Positions 25,301 through 34,484 are shown, counted from the first letter of the stretch. The stretch: 40,993 bases of DNA from Hominifimenecus microfluidus (GCA_020687485.1 JAJEQR010000035.1:1-40993); one strand, 5' to 3'. The notes: generated by a model from the letters alone, not told the origin. Translations and numbers: made by a program.

Positions 25301-28300
25301 GAAGCTTCCCGTCTTTCCGGTAATATAATCATCACCACCAAAGCTTCCGACTGCTCCGCCGCAATGGATTGCTGTGCTGACATTTCCTATATTGTAGCAT
25401 CCCACCGGCATTGCTGCTACATAGACATTGCCGGCGACACCGCCAACATAATCCGCGCCGGTAACAGAACCGGTGTTATAACAAGCAAGAACTTCCGCAT
25501 AGTTCTGATCATCACCAACGATACCGCCAACCTGCTCTGCGGATTCATTTCCGACTGCTCCGGTATTGCGGCAGTAGTAAATGTTGCCATAAGAGTTCGC
25601 TCCGGCAATACCGCCGATCTGTTCCGTACCGGATACCGAAGCCAGGTTGCTGCAGCGCTCAACACGATTATGCAGACCTACGCTTCCTACGATACCGCCA
25701 ACCTGAATGTTGCCGTTTACGCTTCCGCTGAAGCTGCAATCCGTGATATACGCTGCCGAATCACCGTCGGACATCGCACCGGCAATACCGCCGGTCTGAG
25801 AAACATCGCCCTCCACGGTTACTGTACCAGAGAGATTCAGACCGGTTACTTTTCCCTTATCAGTAATCAGACCGAAGAATCCGGTCTCATCCGCGCTGGA
25901 GGTAATCTTAAGATTCGTGATGCTCTTTCCGTTTCCATCAAAACTTCCGGCAAACGCATGGCCGCTGCGTCCGATCGGATACCAGTTGTCGGTTGTCAGA
26001 GCGATATCATTCAGCAGCTTCGCAGAAATTCCTGTATTGCCGCCATTTACCTCACTGGCGAACCAGTGCAGCTCTTTCTCATTCTGAATCGCATAGACAC
26101 CGCCAACCAGTGCCGGTTCACTGCACTCGGAAAGCTCCCACATATCCGCCTGTGCCGGTGTCCGTACAGCTGTTGTCGATGCCTGCGCATAGCCGGCAAC
26201 CGCTGTACTTGTAACACGAACCGTCAGGATCTTGCCTGCATCTGCTTCTGCAACCGTATAAGTCTCTGACTGTGCGCCTTCGATCGGGGTCTTTCCCTGA
26301 TACCACTGATACTTCAATCCGGATACTGTATCCGCAGACTGGAAAGAAGCCGTCAGTGTACGACCAACTACTGCCGGACCTTCAATCTTCACAGTTCCGG
26401 TAAGGCCGATAATTTTTGCAGTCGCTGCCTTCAGGACACCGGAAGTCTCTGCAGACAGTGCCTTCACCCGAAGAATTCTGCCGCCCATATCCTGCCCGAT
26501 GGTATAAGAAGGATCGCTGGAAATAGCAAGCACAACATCGTCATTTTCATCATAACTGTAATACCAGACATAGATCAGATCTGTCCGGCTTCCGCTGTAC
26601 TCTGCTTTTACTTCCGCCTCTACTTCTGCTTTTCCGCTGATGGAAAGTTCACCGCTGATGGCATCTCTGTCTGTCAGACGAGCGATGACTTCTCCCATGG
26701 TCTTTCGCGCCTGTGCCAGTTCTTCTTCTGAACTGATGGCATTATCCGTGGGATATCCGTCATCTTCATAATCTCCGCCCATTACATCGCCGATGTTATA
26801 GAGCGCTTCCTTCTCCGCCTTACTTAAATTCAATCCAAGCGCACCGCCGACACAGCCGCCCATGGATTCTACACAGCCGGTGTTGTAGAGTTTCTCTACT
26901 CTTCCGTTATTGCGTCCGACACAGCCGCCGGTATAACTGCGGACAATTGCTGCCGTACTGACTACATGGCCGCTGTTGGCACAGTTGCTTACCAGAGCCT
27001 TGGCAAAGCCTTCTACATAGCAGTCATTATCGCCCGCGATACCGCCTGCCATGGCACCTCCTGCCTGGATCATACCATTGTTCACACAATTTCTGATTTC
27101 TGCCGCTGTGCCTTTCTCCGCCTTGTTCTCACCACTGATACCGCCGACATACTGTGCACCCTGAATCTTTCCATTATTGACACAGTCAATAATGCTTCCA
27201 CGGTTTTCTGCACAGATTCCCGCTGTATAATTACCGCCGGTTACAGATACTGCTGCCGTACAGCCGCTGATTGTACCCACGTTCTGCGCGGCAATTGCTG
27301 CTGTACCGTCACCGCCGATTACTTTACCGCTGACAGTCAGATTCTTAATCGTTCCGGCATTTACACGGAACAGTGCCGCTGTTTCATTGGACTTGCAATA
27401 AAGCTTCTTAATCTCATGCTGATTGCCGTCCAGTTCACCGGCAAAACTGCCGTCTGCCGGAATCCAGGAACGATAGTTCAGATCAATGTCCTCGGTAAGA
27501 ACGCCCTTGATTTCCGGAGTCTTTTTGATATTATCTGCAAACCATTTCAGTTCCGCTGCGCTGGAAATCTGGTAAACGCCTTCCACCTGTGCCGGAACTT
27601 CCGAAGTCTTTCCGTTCCATCCATTCGGATCGGATGCCGGCTGATCCGGATCCACTTCCTGACTGCCTTCCTGCCAGTTCAGAATCGGATATCCCTGATT
27701 TATGGAAGCAGCATCTTCTGTGAACTTATCACCCAGAGAAGAAGCCAGCCCCTTCAGTTCTTCCGCAGTCTTCGATACAGCAGTTCCGTTCTGGATTGTG
27801 CATCCATTCGGAACCGCTGCCGTTTCACGATCGCTCTGGATCACATAGACATTATCCAGGGTCTTCTGTCCGCTCGTCCACTCCAGCTTTGCTGCCACAC
27901 TTCCGGCATTTGCTGCCGTTACATTTCCGCATGCATATGCGTTGCGGATCGTACCGGAACGGAACGTACCGGTAATACCTCCGGCAGCTCCGGCAGCAGC
28001 TGTCGCCTCTGCACTGCCTGTGCAATAAATATCCGAAAGAGTTCCGCCGTTATAAAGCGAACCGGCAATACCGCCGACCAGGTTCACGCCGGTAACCGAA
28101 CCGCTGAAAAAGCACTCGGATACTGCCGTACTGCCGTTCGACTGAACCGTTCCGAAAAGTCCGCCGACCGTATTGCCTTCCGAAATAACCGTTGCTGCGC
28201 TGCTGCAGCGGTATGCGGAATGATCCAGATATCCCGCCAGGCCACCAACATAGTTTCTTCCGGAGATACGAACTGTGGAAGTTGCATGGCAATTCTCCAG

Positions 28301-30799
28301 ATCGTATGCGTCACCGGCAAAAGGACCTGCATAGTTGCCGCGGTTGCTTCCGGTCGTCTGAATCAAACTATCGGTCAGCGTCAGGTTGCAGATCTTACCG
28401 CCATTTCCAACATAACCGAACAAACCTACATAATTCGCTGTATAATCTGATGTATTCTTGGATATATACAGACCACGGATCGTATGTCCGTCACCGTCAA
28501 ATGTTCCCGTATACTTGCTGGATGTATTATAATCCTTATAATAGCCGATTGGCTGCCACTGATAAAGATCCGCTGCTTCCGCATAGACATCCTCATTGAT
28601 CGAAATATCCGCGGTAAGCACTGCGGAATCCGTCATCTTTGCGTTCACATCAAACCACATCAGTTCATCCGGAGAGCCGATCTGATAAATACCATTCTCA
28701 TCCTTCTGCGGTTCTGTATAAGTCTCGCCATCCCAGGATGTCTGTACTGCCAGAACAACTGCAGGAATGCTGACCGGAGACTTTTCTACCGTAAAGTCTC
28801 CATTCACTCCCTTATAGCCGGGGCAGGCAATTGTATAGTGGTACTCACCGGCCGGAAGCTGGTAAATGCCATTCGTCTCTGCCGTCAGTTTCTGGTCCGG
28901 CCATGCCGGGCAGGTCACTGTGATCACGGGCTGAATAGCTGCGCCATCCTCCGCGGTAACCGCGCCAAAGCTTACGGTCTGCTTCTCCAGAGCCGTCATA
29001 GTAATATTTTGCGCATCTTCCGCCGGATTACCGGTTACTGTAAAGTTTCCGGTCTTATCCTCATAACCGAATGCCTTCAGCGTATAGCTGTAAGGATTTC
29101 CGGACTTAGGAAGAAGATAGGTACGGCCGTCTGTAAGCGGTATCCTTCCATCCACAGTAAGAACCGCATCTTCCGGCACGGTTGTAAATACTACATTGTA
29201 GAGAGATTCCTGAAGAGTTACGGTGATTGTCTGGCCGCTGTATGCAATCGTAAAGCTTCCTGTCACAGTCTTGCACTCCGGAGCGGAAACTTCATATGTG
29301 TAATCACCATTCTTTAAAGAAAAGCTTCCATCCTCTCCAGGCGCAAGAACATCCTCTCCCTGCTTAACAACAAGATTTGCATTCGCCGGAGAGAGTTGGA
29401 AGCGAACCGTATATACGGCGTTCGGATCCTGCCAGCCAAGAAGCGGGTAGGAATCTGCCTGCGCAACATAAGAGCCGCCCAGAGCTTCCGCGAAAGCAGA
29501 TGTCTTCAGTTCTGCCTCCGTCTTCGCCGTAATTCCGGCTGCGGAATCGTTCGCACCATCTCCGTTCAGACCGTCTGCTGCCAGATAATAGCAGTTCTCT
29601 GCTGTAATCATGTTAGAGCTGACAACGCCGGAGTAATTAATCGTGGTACTGTTTCCAATGATTCCGCCAACCGTAATTCCTTCTGTTGTATCATCATTGC
29701 TTACAATCGTACCGGCATTATAACAGTTCTTCAGAACAATGCCTCTGTTACTCGTAGAAGAAGGGTCTCCCACAATACCGCCGATGCCTTTGCTGTTCGT
29801 ATCCTTGAAACCGCTTCCGCCCGGCAGATTACCGGTCACATCACCCAGGTTATAGCAATCCGTAATCGTTACATCCTTGCCATAAAAACCACCGGCAATA
29901 CCACCGGTTCCCCAGATTCCGTTAACCGCTCCGGTATTGAAGCAGGATGAAATACTTCCTCCTGCACTTCCGACCACACCACCGGTACGCTTCAGTGAAG
30001 AAGTAACCGCTCCGGTATTTCCGCAGCGTTCCATGCTGGACTTTCCATCCATGCTTCCTATCACACCGCCGATGCAGTACGGATAGCTTGCAGATGCTGC
30101 CGTGTCCGTAATCTTTCCGCTGTTGAAGCAGTTTTTAATCGTTGTCGCATTCGCAGTTCCTGCAATACCTGCACTGTATCCGCCGCAGCTGTTAATCTCT
30201 CCCAGATTCGTACATCCGGAGACACTGCTGCCGGAGGCAAGGTAAGAAGCAACACCGCCAATATACCCCTTTTTCTCTGCTGTCACATTCACTTTATTTG
30301 TGCAGTTTTCCAGGGTTGCCGGATAGCCATAGGAAACAATGCCGGCAGCGTAAGCAGACGAAGTTGTTGTCGTCTTTACACTTCCCTCCACAGTCAGGTT
30401 CTTCACGATTCCGCCCTTCACATAACCGAACAGACCCTGATACTGCGTCGCCGCCTCAATATTCAGGCCGGAGATTGTAAATCCATTTCCATCGAAAGTA
30501 CCAGCATACCCTACATAAGAGCTGTAGGTATTCGTCATTCTTCCGATCGGAGTCCAGTTTCCTTCCTGTTTTCCAAGGTCAATGTTCGCCGTCAGTTTCG
30601 CACATAGCGTTGATGTGCTCTTATCTGCCGATGCGTTGACCTCATCTCTGAATGCAGCCAGGTCTTCCTCAGTAGCAATCAGATAAGGATCTGCTTCCGT
30701 GCCGCTGCCGCCGGTCTTCGGTGCTGCCGAAACAACAGCAGGGAGAAGTCCCAGCACTAGGATCAGCATCAGAAGCCATGATGTGATTCGTTTCTTCAT
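22364..30799 (-). CDS. Giant secreted protein with GLUG repeats, transcobalamin-like DUF4430 domain and DUF4214 repeats
   Basis: This is a 2,811-residue exported protein with a signal peptide (MKKRITSWLLMLILVLGLLP, cleavage after VSA). Its domain map is approximate. Four GLUG/beta-helix blocks lie at 35-460, 683-1050, 1060-1370 and 1553-1885, with motifs such as AGTFDGNGFTISGL. Three PEGA-like repeats lie at 463-680 and two Ig-like repeats at 1385-1550. An InlB-type repeat lies at 1893-1963, and a DUF4430-like domain at 1970-2115 with TYFLNHAFPV and YITLEDGDLIEIAMY. An Ig-like domain follows at 2125-2230, then five helical repeats (core AYAQLTEDQKAYV) at 2233-2565 and four DUF4214-like units to the C-terminus. 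No LPXTG or SLH anchor is visible. AGGAGG precedes the ATG. A cobalamin riboswitch and terminator lie upstream, so B12 repression and surface corrinoid binding are inferred. Confidence 0.9.
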   Translation of the reverse strand: MKKRITSWLLMLILVLGLLPAVVSAAPKTGGSGTEADPYLIATEEDLAAFRDEVNASADKSTSTLCAKLTANIDLGKQEGNWTPIGRMTNTYSSYVGYAGTFDGNGFTISGLNIEAATQYQGLFGYVKGGIVKNLTVEGSVKTTTTSSAYAAGIVSYGYPATLENCTNKVNVTAEKKGYIGGVASYLASGSSVSGCTNLGEINSCGGYSAGIAGTANATTIKNCFNSGKITDTAASASYPYCIGGVIGSMDGKSSMERCGNTGAVTSSLKRTGGVVGSAGGSISSCFNTGAVNGIWGTGGIAGGFYGKDVTITDCYNLGDVTGNLPGGSGFKDTNSKGIGGIVGDPSSTSNRGIVLKNCYNAGTIVSNDDTTEGITVGGIIGNSTTINYSGVVSSNMITAENCYYLAADGLNGDGANDSAAGITAKTEAELKTSAFAEALGGSYVAQADSYPLLGWQDPNAVYTVRFQLSPANANLVVKQGEDVLAPGEDGSFSLKNGDYTYEVSAPECKTVTGSFTIAYSGQTITVTLQESLYNVVFTTVPEDAVLTVDGRIPLTDGRTYLLPKSGNPYSYTLKAFGYEDKTGNFTVTGNPAEDAQNITMTALEKQTVSFGAVTAEDGAAIQPVITVTCPAWPDQKLTAETNGIYQLPAGEYHYTIACPGYKGVNGDFTVEKSPVSIPAVVLAVQTSWDGETYTEPQKDENGIYQIGSPDELMWFDVNAKMTDSAVLTADISINEDVYAEAADLYQWQPIGYYKDYNTSSKYTGTFDGDGHTIRGLYISKNTSDYTANYVGLFGYVGNGGKICNLTLTDSLIQTTGSNRGNYAGPFAGDAYDLENCHATSTVRISGRNYVGGLAGYLDHSAYRCSSAATVISEGNTVGGLFGTVQSNGSTAVSECFFSGSVTGVNLVGGIAGSLYNGGTLSDIYCTGSAEATAAAGAAGGITGTFRSGTIRNAYACGNVTAANAGSVAAKLEWTSGQKTLDNVYVIQSDRETAAVPNGCTIQNGTAVSKTAEELKGLASSLGDKFTEDAASINQGYPILNWQEGSQEVDPDQPASDPNGWNGKTSEVPAQVEGVYQISSAAELKWFADNIKKTPEIKGVLTEDIDLNYRSWIPADGSFAGELDGNQHEIKKLYCKSNETAALFRVNAGTIKNLTVSGKVIGGDGTAAIAAQNVGTISGCTAAVSVTGGNYTAGICAENRGSIIDCVNNGKIQGAQYVGGISGENKAEKGTAAEIRNCVNNGMIQAGGAMAGGIAGDNDCYVEGFAKALVSNCANSGHVVSTAAIVRSYTGGCVGRNNGRVEKLYNTGCVESMGGCVGGALGLNLSKAEKEALYNIGDVMGGDYEDDGYPTDNAISSEEELAQARKTMGEVIARLTDRDAISGELSISGKAEVEAEVKAEYSGSRTDLIYVWYYSYDENDDVVLAISSDPSYTIGQDMGGRILRVKALSAETSGVLKAATAKIIGLTGTVKIEGPAVVGRTLTASFQSADTVSGLKYQWYQGKTPIEGAQSETYTVAEADAGKILTVRVTSTAVAGYAQASTTAVRTPAQADMWELSECSEPALVGGVYAIQNEKELHWFASEVNGGNTGISAKLLNDIALTTDNWYPIGRSGHAFAGSFDGNGKSITNLKITSSADETGFFGLITDKGKVTGLNLSGTVTVEGDVSQTGGIAGAMSDGDSAAYITDCSFSGSVNGNIQVGGIVGSVGLHNRVERCSNLASVSGTEQIGGIAGANSYGNIYYCRNTGAVGNESAEQVGGIVGDDQNYAEVLACYNTGSVTGADYVGGVAGNVYVAAMPVGCYNIGNVSTAIHCGGAVGSFGGDDYITGKTGSFYQGPLSAAYKANGAKMRTAEQMKADSFVSELNRDAYMTCYTKDSRNINNGYPVLVWENGGFLVTFNAAGGTCDTLNVIVQENGTLPQIPAAYRWNYHFDGWFTDPVEGEQITEETVFEEDTTVYAHWTINRPSTGEQDKKTVYFSLSEDGSYVTGNDADSTILAEVPMTVEWFDLAPYGLEDYTLKSNGETVKQPTVLHLMIRMLETYYLDVDETLQNGTDAMTVSGNFAHLYFQKFWGNGQNMTYFLNHAFPVMQAGIGASADYITLEDGDLIEIAMYSDSGFYTNPDAGFPYFVLPDGSAAETVDVMAGKGDTLVLRRAFMNIGTAEPVDTVAAGVKIHAVASLTDELTQENEIAVTGENGSFAYIFDEAGSYYLVAEGSHVSSPAICKVTVEVNPAMDTEKLIDAIGEVTLDSKPAIDAARIAYDALSEEQKAEVKNYSVLTDAESQYADLLQEAADRAAAAKVKEMILALPAVDELQLSDGASVAAARNAYDALTEAQKSYVSEGEKYTLEAAEARIAELQAAADKEEADREVAAGVAAKIDALPAADQITLEQRSQIEEAEAAYEALTEDQKQYITEDQVNRLTATAEALKELIAQAEKEQADREAAAAVDQLIRNIGVVTTDSGNAILTAENAYAQLTEDQKAYVEKLEILTEARAKYESLLRIDAVERMISDIGRVTLESGSAIEAAENAYAQLSEEEQSRVVNYPILQQARARYEQLKTAQDEEENGGVNGFVNRLYENILGRKADKAGFDSWVKVLTEGTEGGSETVANFVFSREYESKNVSDEEFVRNLYRTILDRDPDAAGLEAWISKLQEGMTRRYVVAGFTNSPEFEKLCLIYGIRKGSFASTEIADQNEMATSFVSRLYTLVLGRKWDRAGLDAWTGQLIRHQTGAGELSKGFFFSQEFTKRNLSNRDFVTICYSTYLNRKPDAAGLNAWVKLLDQGSSKEEILDGFINSPEFGSLCSSYGISR

Positions 30800-30821
30800 A
30801 GTTTCCTCCTTTTGGTTTTAT

Positions 30822-30857
30822 AAAAAAACCGCACAGCCATCATCGACTGTACGGTTT
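30822..30857 (-). terminator. Riboswitch expression-platform terminator
   Basis: A 13-pair stem (30826-30838 with 30845-30857) and a six-base loop are followed by seven T on the minus strand. It ends about 20 bases before the start codon at 30799, so it must be overcome for the giant protein to be expressed. Confidence 0.92.
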
Positions 30858-30904
30858 CTTTTCTGCTAAAAATAATGATATCCACATACAGATATCGCTT
30901 TTCC

Positions 30905-31120
30905 GGAAAGAGTTCAGCTGCGGATGGGGCACAGGCTCAGGACACAGCCAACATGTATCTGACTTATCCCTATGCGGGCATCACAGTGACCTTCTCGCGG
31001 GCTTCTCACCCTGTTCCATGTCTGTTTTGAATAAACAGTTTGCTGTACCTGTTTGTATTCTTGCATCTATTCATCACTCTCGCCTGATTCCGTTTGTGCT
31101 GAATAGATACACTTTTTTCA
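30905..31120 (-). promoter_or_regulatory. Cobalamin riboswitch
   Basis: Minus-strand RNA contains the conserved order of a cobalamin riboswitch. GGGUGAGAAGCCC (about 31011-30999) is followed by GGUCACUGUGA (about 30991-30981), then GGGAUAAGUCAGAUACAUG (about 30970-30952), and an outer helix of nine pairs (AUCUAUUCA with UGAAUAGAU, about 31107-31065). A GGCU/AGCC hairpin follows and could supply the kissing loop. The element lies between a promoter at 31129-31157 and an intrinsic terminator at 30822-30857. Binding of a cobalamin should favour termination. Boundaries are approximate; a covariance-model match was not run. Confidence 0.85.
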
Positions 31121-31128
31121 CTAAACCG

Positions 31129-31157
31129 AGTATAGCAGTATTGCTGCCAGATAGCAA
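31129..31157 (-). promoter_or_regulatory. Promoter of the riboswitch-controlled giant gene
   Basis: TTGCTA (31152-31157) and TATACT (31129-31134) on the minus strand with a 17-base spacer. The predicted leader is about 320 bases, long enough for the riboswitch and terminator. Confidence 0.78.
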
Positions 31158-31165
31158 GCGTTATT

Positions 31166-31726
31166 TCAGTTACTTTCCGCCGCTTTCAGCATATCCTGGA
31201 TCGTATATTCGAAGGATGCTGAAATTCGCTTTATAAAGTTATCCCGATTGGATGTAAATCCGTTCTCAATCCAGTGCATGGTATTGCCTACGATCGCGTA
31301 GCTGTAGAAATCAGTAATATACTCAATATCCTTATCCGTAACCGAATGGGAATCCGCCGCTTTCTTCACGAAGCGCCGGACAAAATCCTTTACTACCAGT
31401 TCGAGGTAAGAACGAAGAACCGTTCCGTCTTTCGATCGGTAGATATGAAGAATCGCCTGGCGATTATTCAATACAATCGCTGTACTTCTAGCATATTCCT
31501 CCTGAAAAGTAGCGGTTTCCTTGTCGGACTCTTTCAGAACCTTGTCCGCTTCCATCTCAAAAAGAGCCGCCAGAGTATCATAAATATTCTCAAAATAATA
31601 ATAGAATGTATTGCGGTTGATCTCGCAGAACTCACAGATATCCTTTACCGTAATCTTGTCCAGAGGCTTGGACTTCAGTATCTCCAGGAAGCCCAGCAGG
31701 ATCGCTTTCTTCGTAAATTTCGCCAT
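31166..31726 (-). CDS. TetR family transcriptional regulator
   Basis: This 186-residue regulator has an N-terminal helix-turn-helix (ITVKDICEFCEINRNTFYYY) typical of TetR proteins, followed by an all-helical ligand domain. The start at 31726 is preferred because it begins the conserved MAKFTKKAIL and lies one base after the stop of the rhomboid gene, implying coupling. The longer frame starting at 31792 runs inside the rhomboid gene. The ribosome site (AGGAAGG) is distant. Target and ligand are unknown; the neighbouring rhomboid and c-di-GMP genes are candidates. The promoter of the giant gene starts just past its stop codon. Confidence 0.9.
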   Translation of the reverse strand: MAKFTKKAILLGFLEILKSKPLDKITVKDICEFCEINRNTFYYYFENIYDTLAALFEMEADKVLKESDKETATFQEEYARSTAIVLNNRQAILHIYRSKDGTVLRSYLELVVKDFVRRFVKKAADSHSVTDKDIEYITDFYSYAIVGNTMHWIENGFTSNRDNFIKRISASFEYTIQDMLKAAESN

Positions 31727-31727
31727 A

Positions 31728-32318
31728 CTATTTCCGTCCCAGCCTTCCTCTTCCTGCCAGATAACCGAACAGTGAACCGACTGCCCCGCCAAGGATATGC
31801 GTCAGGTTGGAAACATTATCCTGTACAAAAATTCCATCGTAAAGCTGACCGCCGATATAGATTATCGCAACCAGAAGAAACGTCATCGGAATGCTTCCGG
31901 CGCGCATACTGGCGAAAGAGGACAGCAGAATAAAAGCAAAAACAACGCCGCTGGCCCCCAGAAGGCGTATATTCGGAAAGAACACAAAGTTAACCACTCC
32001 AGTCACAATCGCCGTAATCAGAATCACGAAGAGCAGATTCACGGAACCATACTTCTCTTCCAGCATCGGTCCAACAATCAGGAGCAGCATAAGATTTGAA
32101 ATCAGATGATCCCACCCGGCATGTCCGAATACATGACCAATAAAGCGCACATACGTCAGCGGATCAGACAGCGAAGAACGATAGACACTGAAGAACAGCG
32201 TCGTTGTCCGCCCGCCGGTAAGAACTCCCAGCCCCAGGGAGATCAGACAGATCAGGGAAAATATAAGGACTACCGGAGAATTAAATGAGATACTTAACTG
32301 TCGGTTCTTTCCACTCAC
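31728..32318 (-). CDS. Rhomboid family intramembrane serine protease
   Basis: This 196-residue protein has six membrane segments and complete rhomboid residues: HAGWDHLISN with Asn75, GASG with catalytic Ser123, and catalytic His174 in NLTHILGGAVGSLFGY. It should cleave membrane-spanning substrates inside the bilayer. It starts with GTG at 32318 and has GAGAGG upstream. It lies 43 bases after the GGDEF/REC/HD-GYP gene and is coupled to the TetR gene. The substrate is unknown. Confidence 0.92.
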   Translation of the reverse strand: MSGKNRQLSISFNSPVVLIFSLICLISLGLGVLTGGRTTTLFFSVYRSSLSDPLTYVRFIGHVFGHAGWDHLISNLMLLLIVGPMLEEKYGSVNLLFVILITAIVTGVVNFVFFPNIRLLGASGVVFAFILLSSFASMRAGSIPMTFLLVAIIYIGGQLYDGIFVQDNVSNLTHILGGAVGSLFGYLAGRGRLGRK

Positions 32319-32361
32319 AGGTACATTCCTCTCTTTGCTGTATATTATATATCTCTGATGG

Positions 32362-34398
32362 TTATATGCGGATATCTTTCTCTATATTCTTATATTGAAC
32401 ATTCGCTTCCCGGATATTCTCCGCCTCTTCCACTTTATAGAAGTCGCTCGTGCTCTTAACCTGAATCTCTTCCTTCAGCTTGTCCTGGATCTCCACCAGA
32501 CATTCCAGAAGAATCGGGTTGAAGACGCCGCATTCGCCATGCAGAATCATGTCCATGGCCTTCTCATGAGAATAAGCCTTCTTATATACACGCTTGCTTA
32601 TCAACGCATCGTATACATCCGCCAGTGATACCACCTGTGCGGAGATTGGGATCTTCTCTCCCTTCAGGCCGTCCGGATATCCCTTGCCGTCGTAGCGTTC
32701 ATGATGCCAGCGGCAGATCTCATACGCCAGCTTCACCAGCTTCTCATCCTTATACATATCCAGGGATTTCAGCATATCTGCGCCGATCAGCGTATGCGTC
32801 TTCATGATCTCATATTCCTCATCTGTAAGCCTGCCCGGCTTATTCAGGATGGATTCCGCAATTCCGATCTTACCGATATCATGCAGTGCGGACGCCGTTG
32901 TAATCAGATACTGATCCGACCAGGACAGGGAATATTGATCCGTCTTCATCAGCTGCTCCAGCAGAAGCCGGGTCAGCAGATTGATATGAATGACATGAAG
33001 GCCGCTCTCTCCGTTACGAAACTCAACAATCTGGCTCAGAATGCTTACCATCATGCGATTGTTTTTTTCTTTATCATGGATCTGATCAGCGACCAGGCGA
33101 CTCAGCCTTCTCTGCTTCGCATAGAGCCTAATGGTATTGGAAACTCTGCGATATACGATCTTGGAGTCAAACGGGCGACTGATATAATCCGAGACACCAA
33201 GCTCATATGCTCTGCAGATATAACTTTCAGAATCCTCACTGGATATCATGATAACCGGAATATCCTTGATCCACTCTTTCTGGTTCATAAAAGTCAGCAC
33301 TTCGAATCCGTTCATCCCCGGCATGACAATATCCAGCAGGACAAGGGAGATCCCGGTTCCATATTGATTCAACGCATGAATACATTCTTCGCCGCTGGAG
33401 GCTTCCAGAATACGGTAATCGTCGGAAAGAATCGCTGTCAGAATCTCCAGGTTCATCCAGGAATCATCCACAATCAGGATCGTCTGCTTGATCTTCTCGT
33501 GCGCATCCACAGATACTATGCCACTGCTCGCCTCATCCAGATCAGTCACAACCATGTTCTTCTCGGTCTTAGCCAGATACATCAGCTTATCCGCACGCCC
33601 GATCGCATGTTCAATACTCTCACCCGATTGTGTTACAACACCTCCGATACTGACAGAAAGCTGCAGTATGCTGTAACCGGGCACAGCGGTAGCGTTGATC
33701 TGCTTCTGGATTTCTTTCAGTTTCTGCGTGAAAGTCTTCCGCTTCATATCCGGCAGAATCAGCAGGAACTCATCGCCGCCGTAACGAATCAATGTATCAC
33801 TCTTACGAATACAACGCTTAATTGTTCCAACCACAGTAATCAAAACCTTGTCACCAGCATTGTGGCCATAGCTGTCATTATATAATTTAAAATCATCCAG
33901 ATCAATCACGGCGACTCCAACAGATTCTGTCTGATTTTTTACCTCATCTTCAAAATAGCGCCGGTTATAAACACCGGTCAGAGCATCTTTATATAGTTTG
34001 TCACTGTATAAAGCAAATTTATTGATGATCTTCTCATAACCGATGGGATCCAGGAGATTGCTTTCGTCCAACTGCTTGAGCATCTCCATGACATATGGCT
34101 TTCCATCGATTTCCACATATCGGGAAATCACCTGAAAAAGCTCGTATTCCAGAAATTCCATCTTTACCTTCTGGGTCTTCTCCCTGAGCGCCAGGATGGA
34201 CGTGCAATTATCACAGAATGAATCCTTTTCCCAGAAAGAATAACATGGACACATATCTGATATTACCTCTACAGGTTTACCAGCTGCCCGGTCGAGCAGC
34301 TGTTGTCCGTCCAGAAGTCTTACAACAGTAAAAACCTCTTTCAGACATGCCATTTTTTCCTGTGCCTGTGCCATTGTCATCTTATCCTGTGAGTTCAT
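32362..34398 (-). CDS. GGDEF, receiver and HD-GYP signalling protein with N-terminal Cys cluster
   Basis: This 678-residue cytoplasmic protein has four parts. The N-terminal sensor-like region carries CPCYSFWEKDSFCDNC, four Cys suited to a metal or redox switch. The GGDEF domain has an intact RYGGDEF near residue 209, with RKSD five residues before it as an I-site for product inhibition. A receiver domain has the phospho-acceptor in LLDIVMPGMNG near 356. The HD-GYP domain has HDIGKIG near 506 and HHERYDGKGYPDG near 566. Both synthesis and breakdown of c-di-GMP, or of another cyclic dinucleotide, look possible. A promoter at 34485-34513 precedes it, and the rhomboid and TetR genes follow. Confidence 0.93.
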   Translation of the reverse strand: MNSQDKMTMAQAQEKMACLKEVFTVVRLLDGQQLLDRAAGKPVEVISDMCPCYSFWEKDSFCDNCTSILALREKTQKVKMEFLEYELFQVISRYVEIDGKPYVMEMLKQLDESNLLDPIGYEKIINKFALYSDKLYKDALTGVYNRRYFEDEVKNQTESVGVAVIDLDDFKLYNDSYGHNAGDKVLITVVGTIKRCIRKSDTLIRYGGDEFLLILPDMKRKTFTQKLKEIQKQINATAVPGYSILQLSVSIGGVVTQSGESIEHAIGRADKLMYLAKTEKNMVVTDLDEASSGIVSVDAHEKIKQTILIVDDSWMNLEILTAILSDDYRILEASSGEECIHALNQYGTGISLVLLDIVMPGMNGFEVLTFMNQKEWIKDIPVIMISSEDSESYICRAYELGVSDYISRPFDSKIVYRRVSNTIRLYAKQRRLSRLVADQIHDKEKNNRMMVSILSQIVEFRNGESGLHVIHINLLTRLLLEQLMKTDQYSLSWSDQYLITTASALHDIGKIGIAESILNKPGRLTDEEYEIMKTHTLIGADMLKSLDMYKDEKLVKLAYEICRWHHERYDGKGYPDGLKGEKIPISAQVVSLADVYDALISKRVYKKAYSHEKAMDMILHGECGVFNPILLECLVEIQDKLKEEIQVKSTSDFYKVEEAENIREANVQYKNIEKDIRI

Positions 34399-34484
34399 TC
34401 CTGTCTGCCCTTCTCAAGATTATATGTTAATAGAATTCCAGATCAGATATATTATTTCGTCCGATTCAATATTTCCTACCCTAT

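Noticed and set aside
25364-28450. Several long plus-strand frames opposite the giant protein
   Set aside because: They mirror the repetitive GLUG coding sequence, have low-complexity composition rich in Cys and Arg, and lack ribosome sites.
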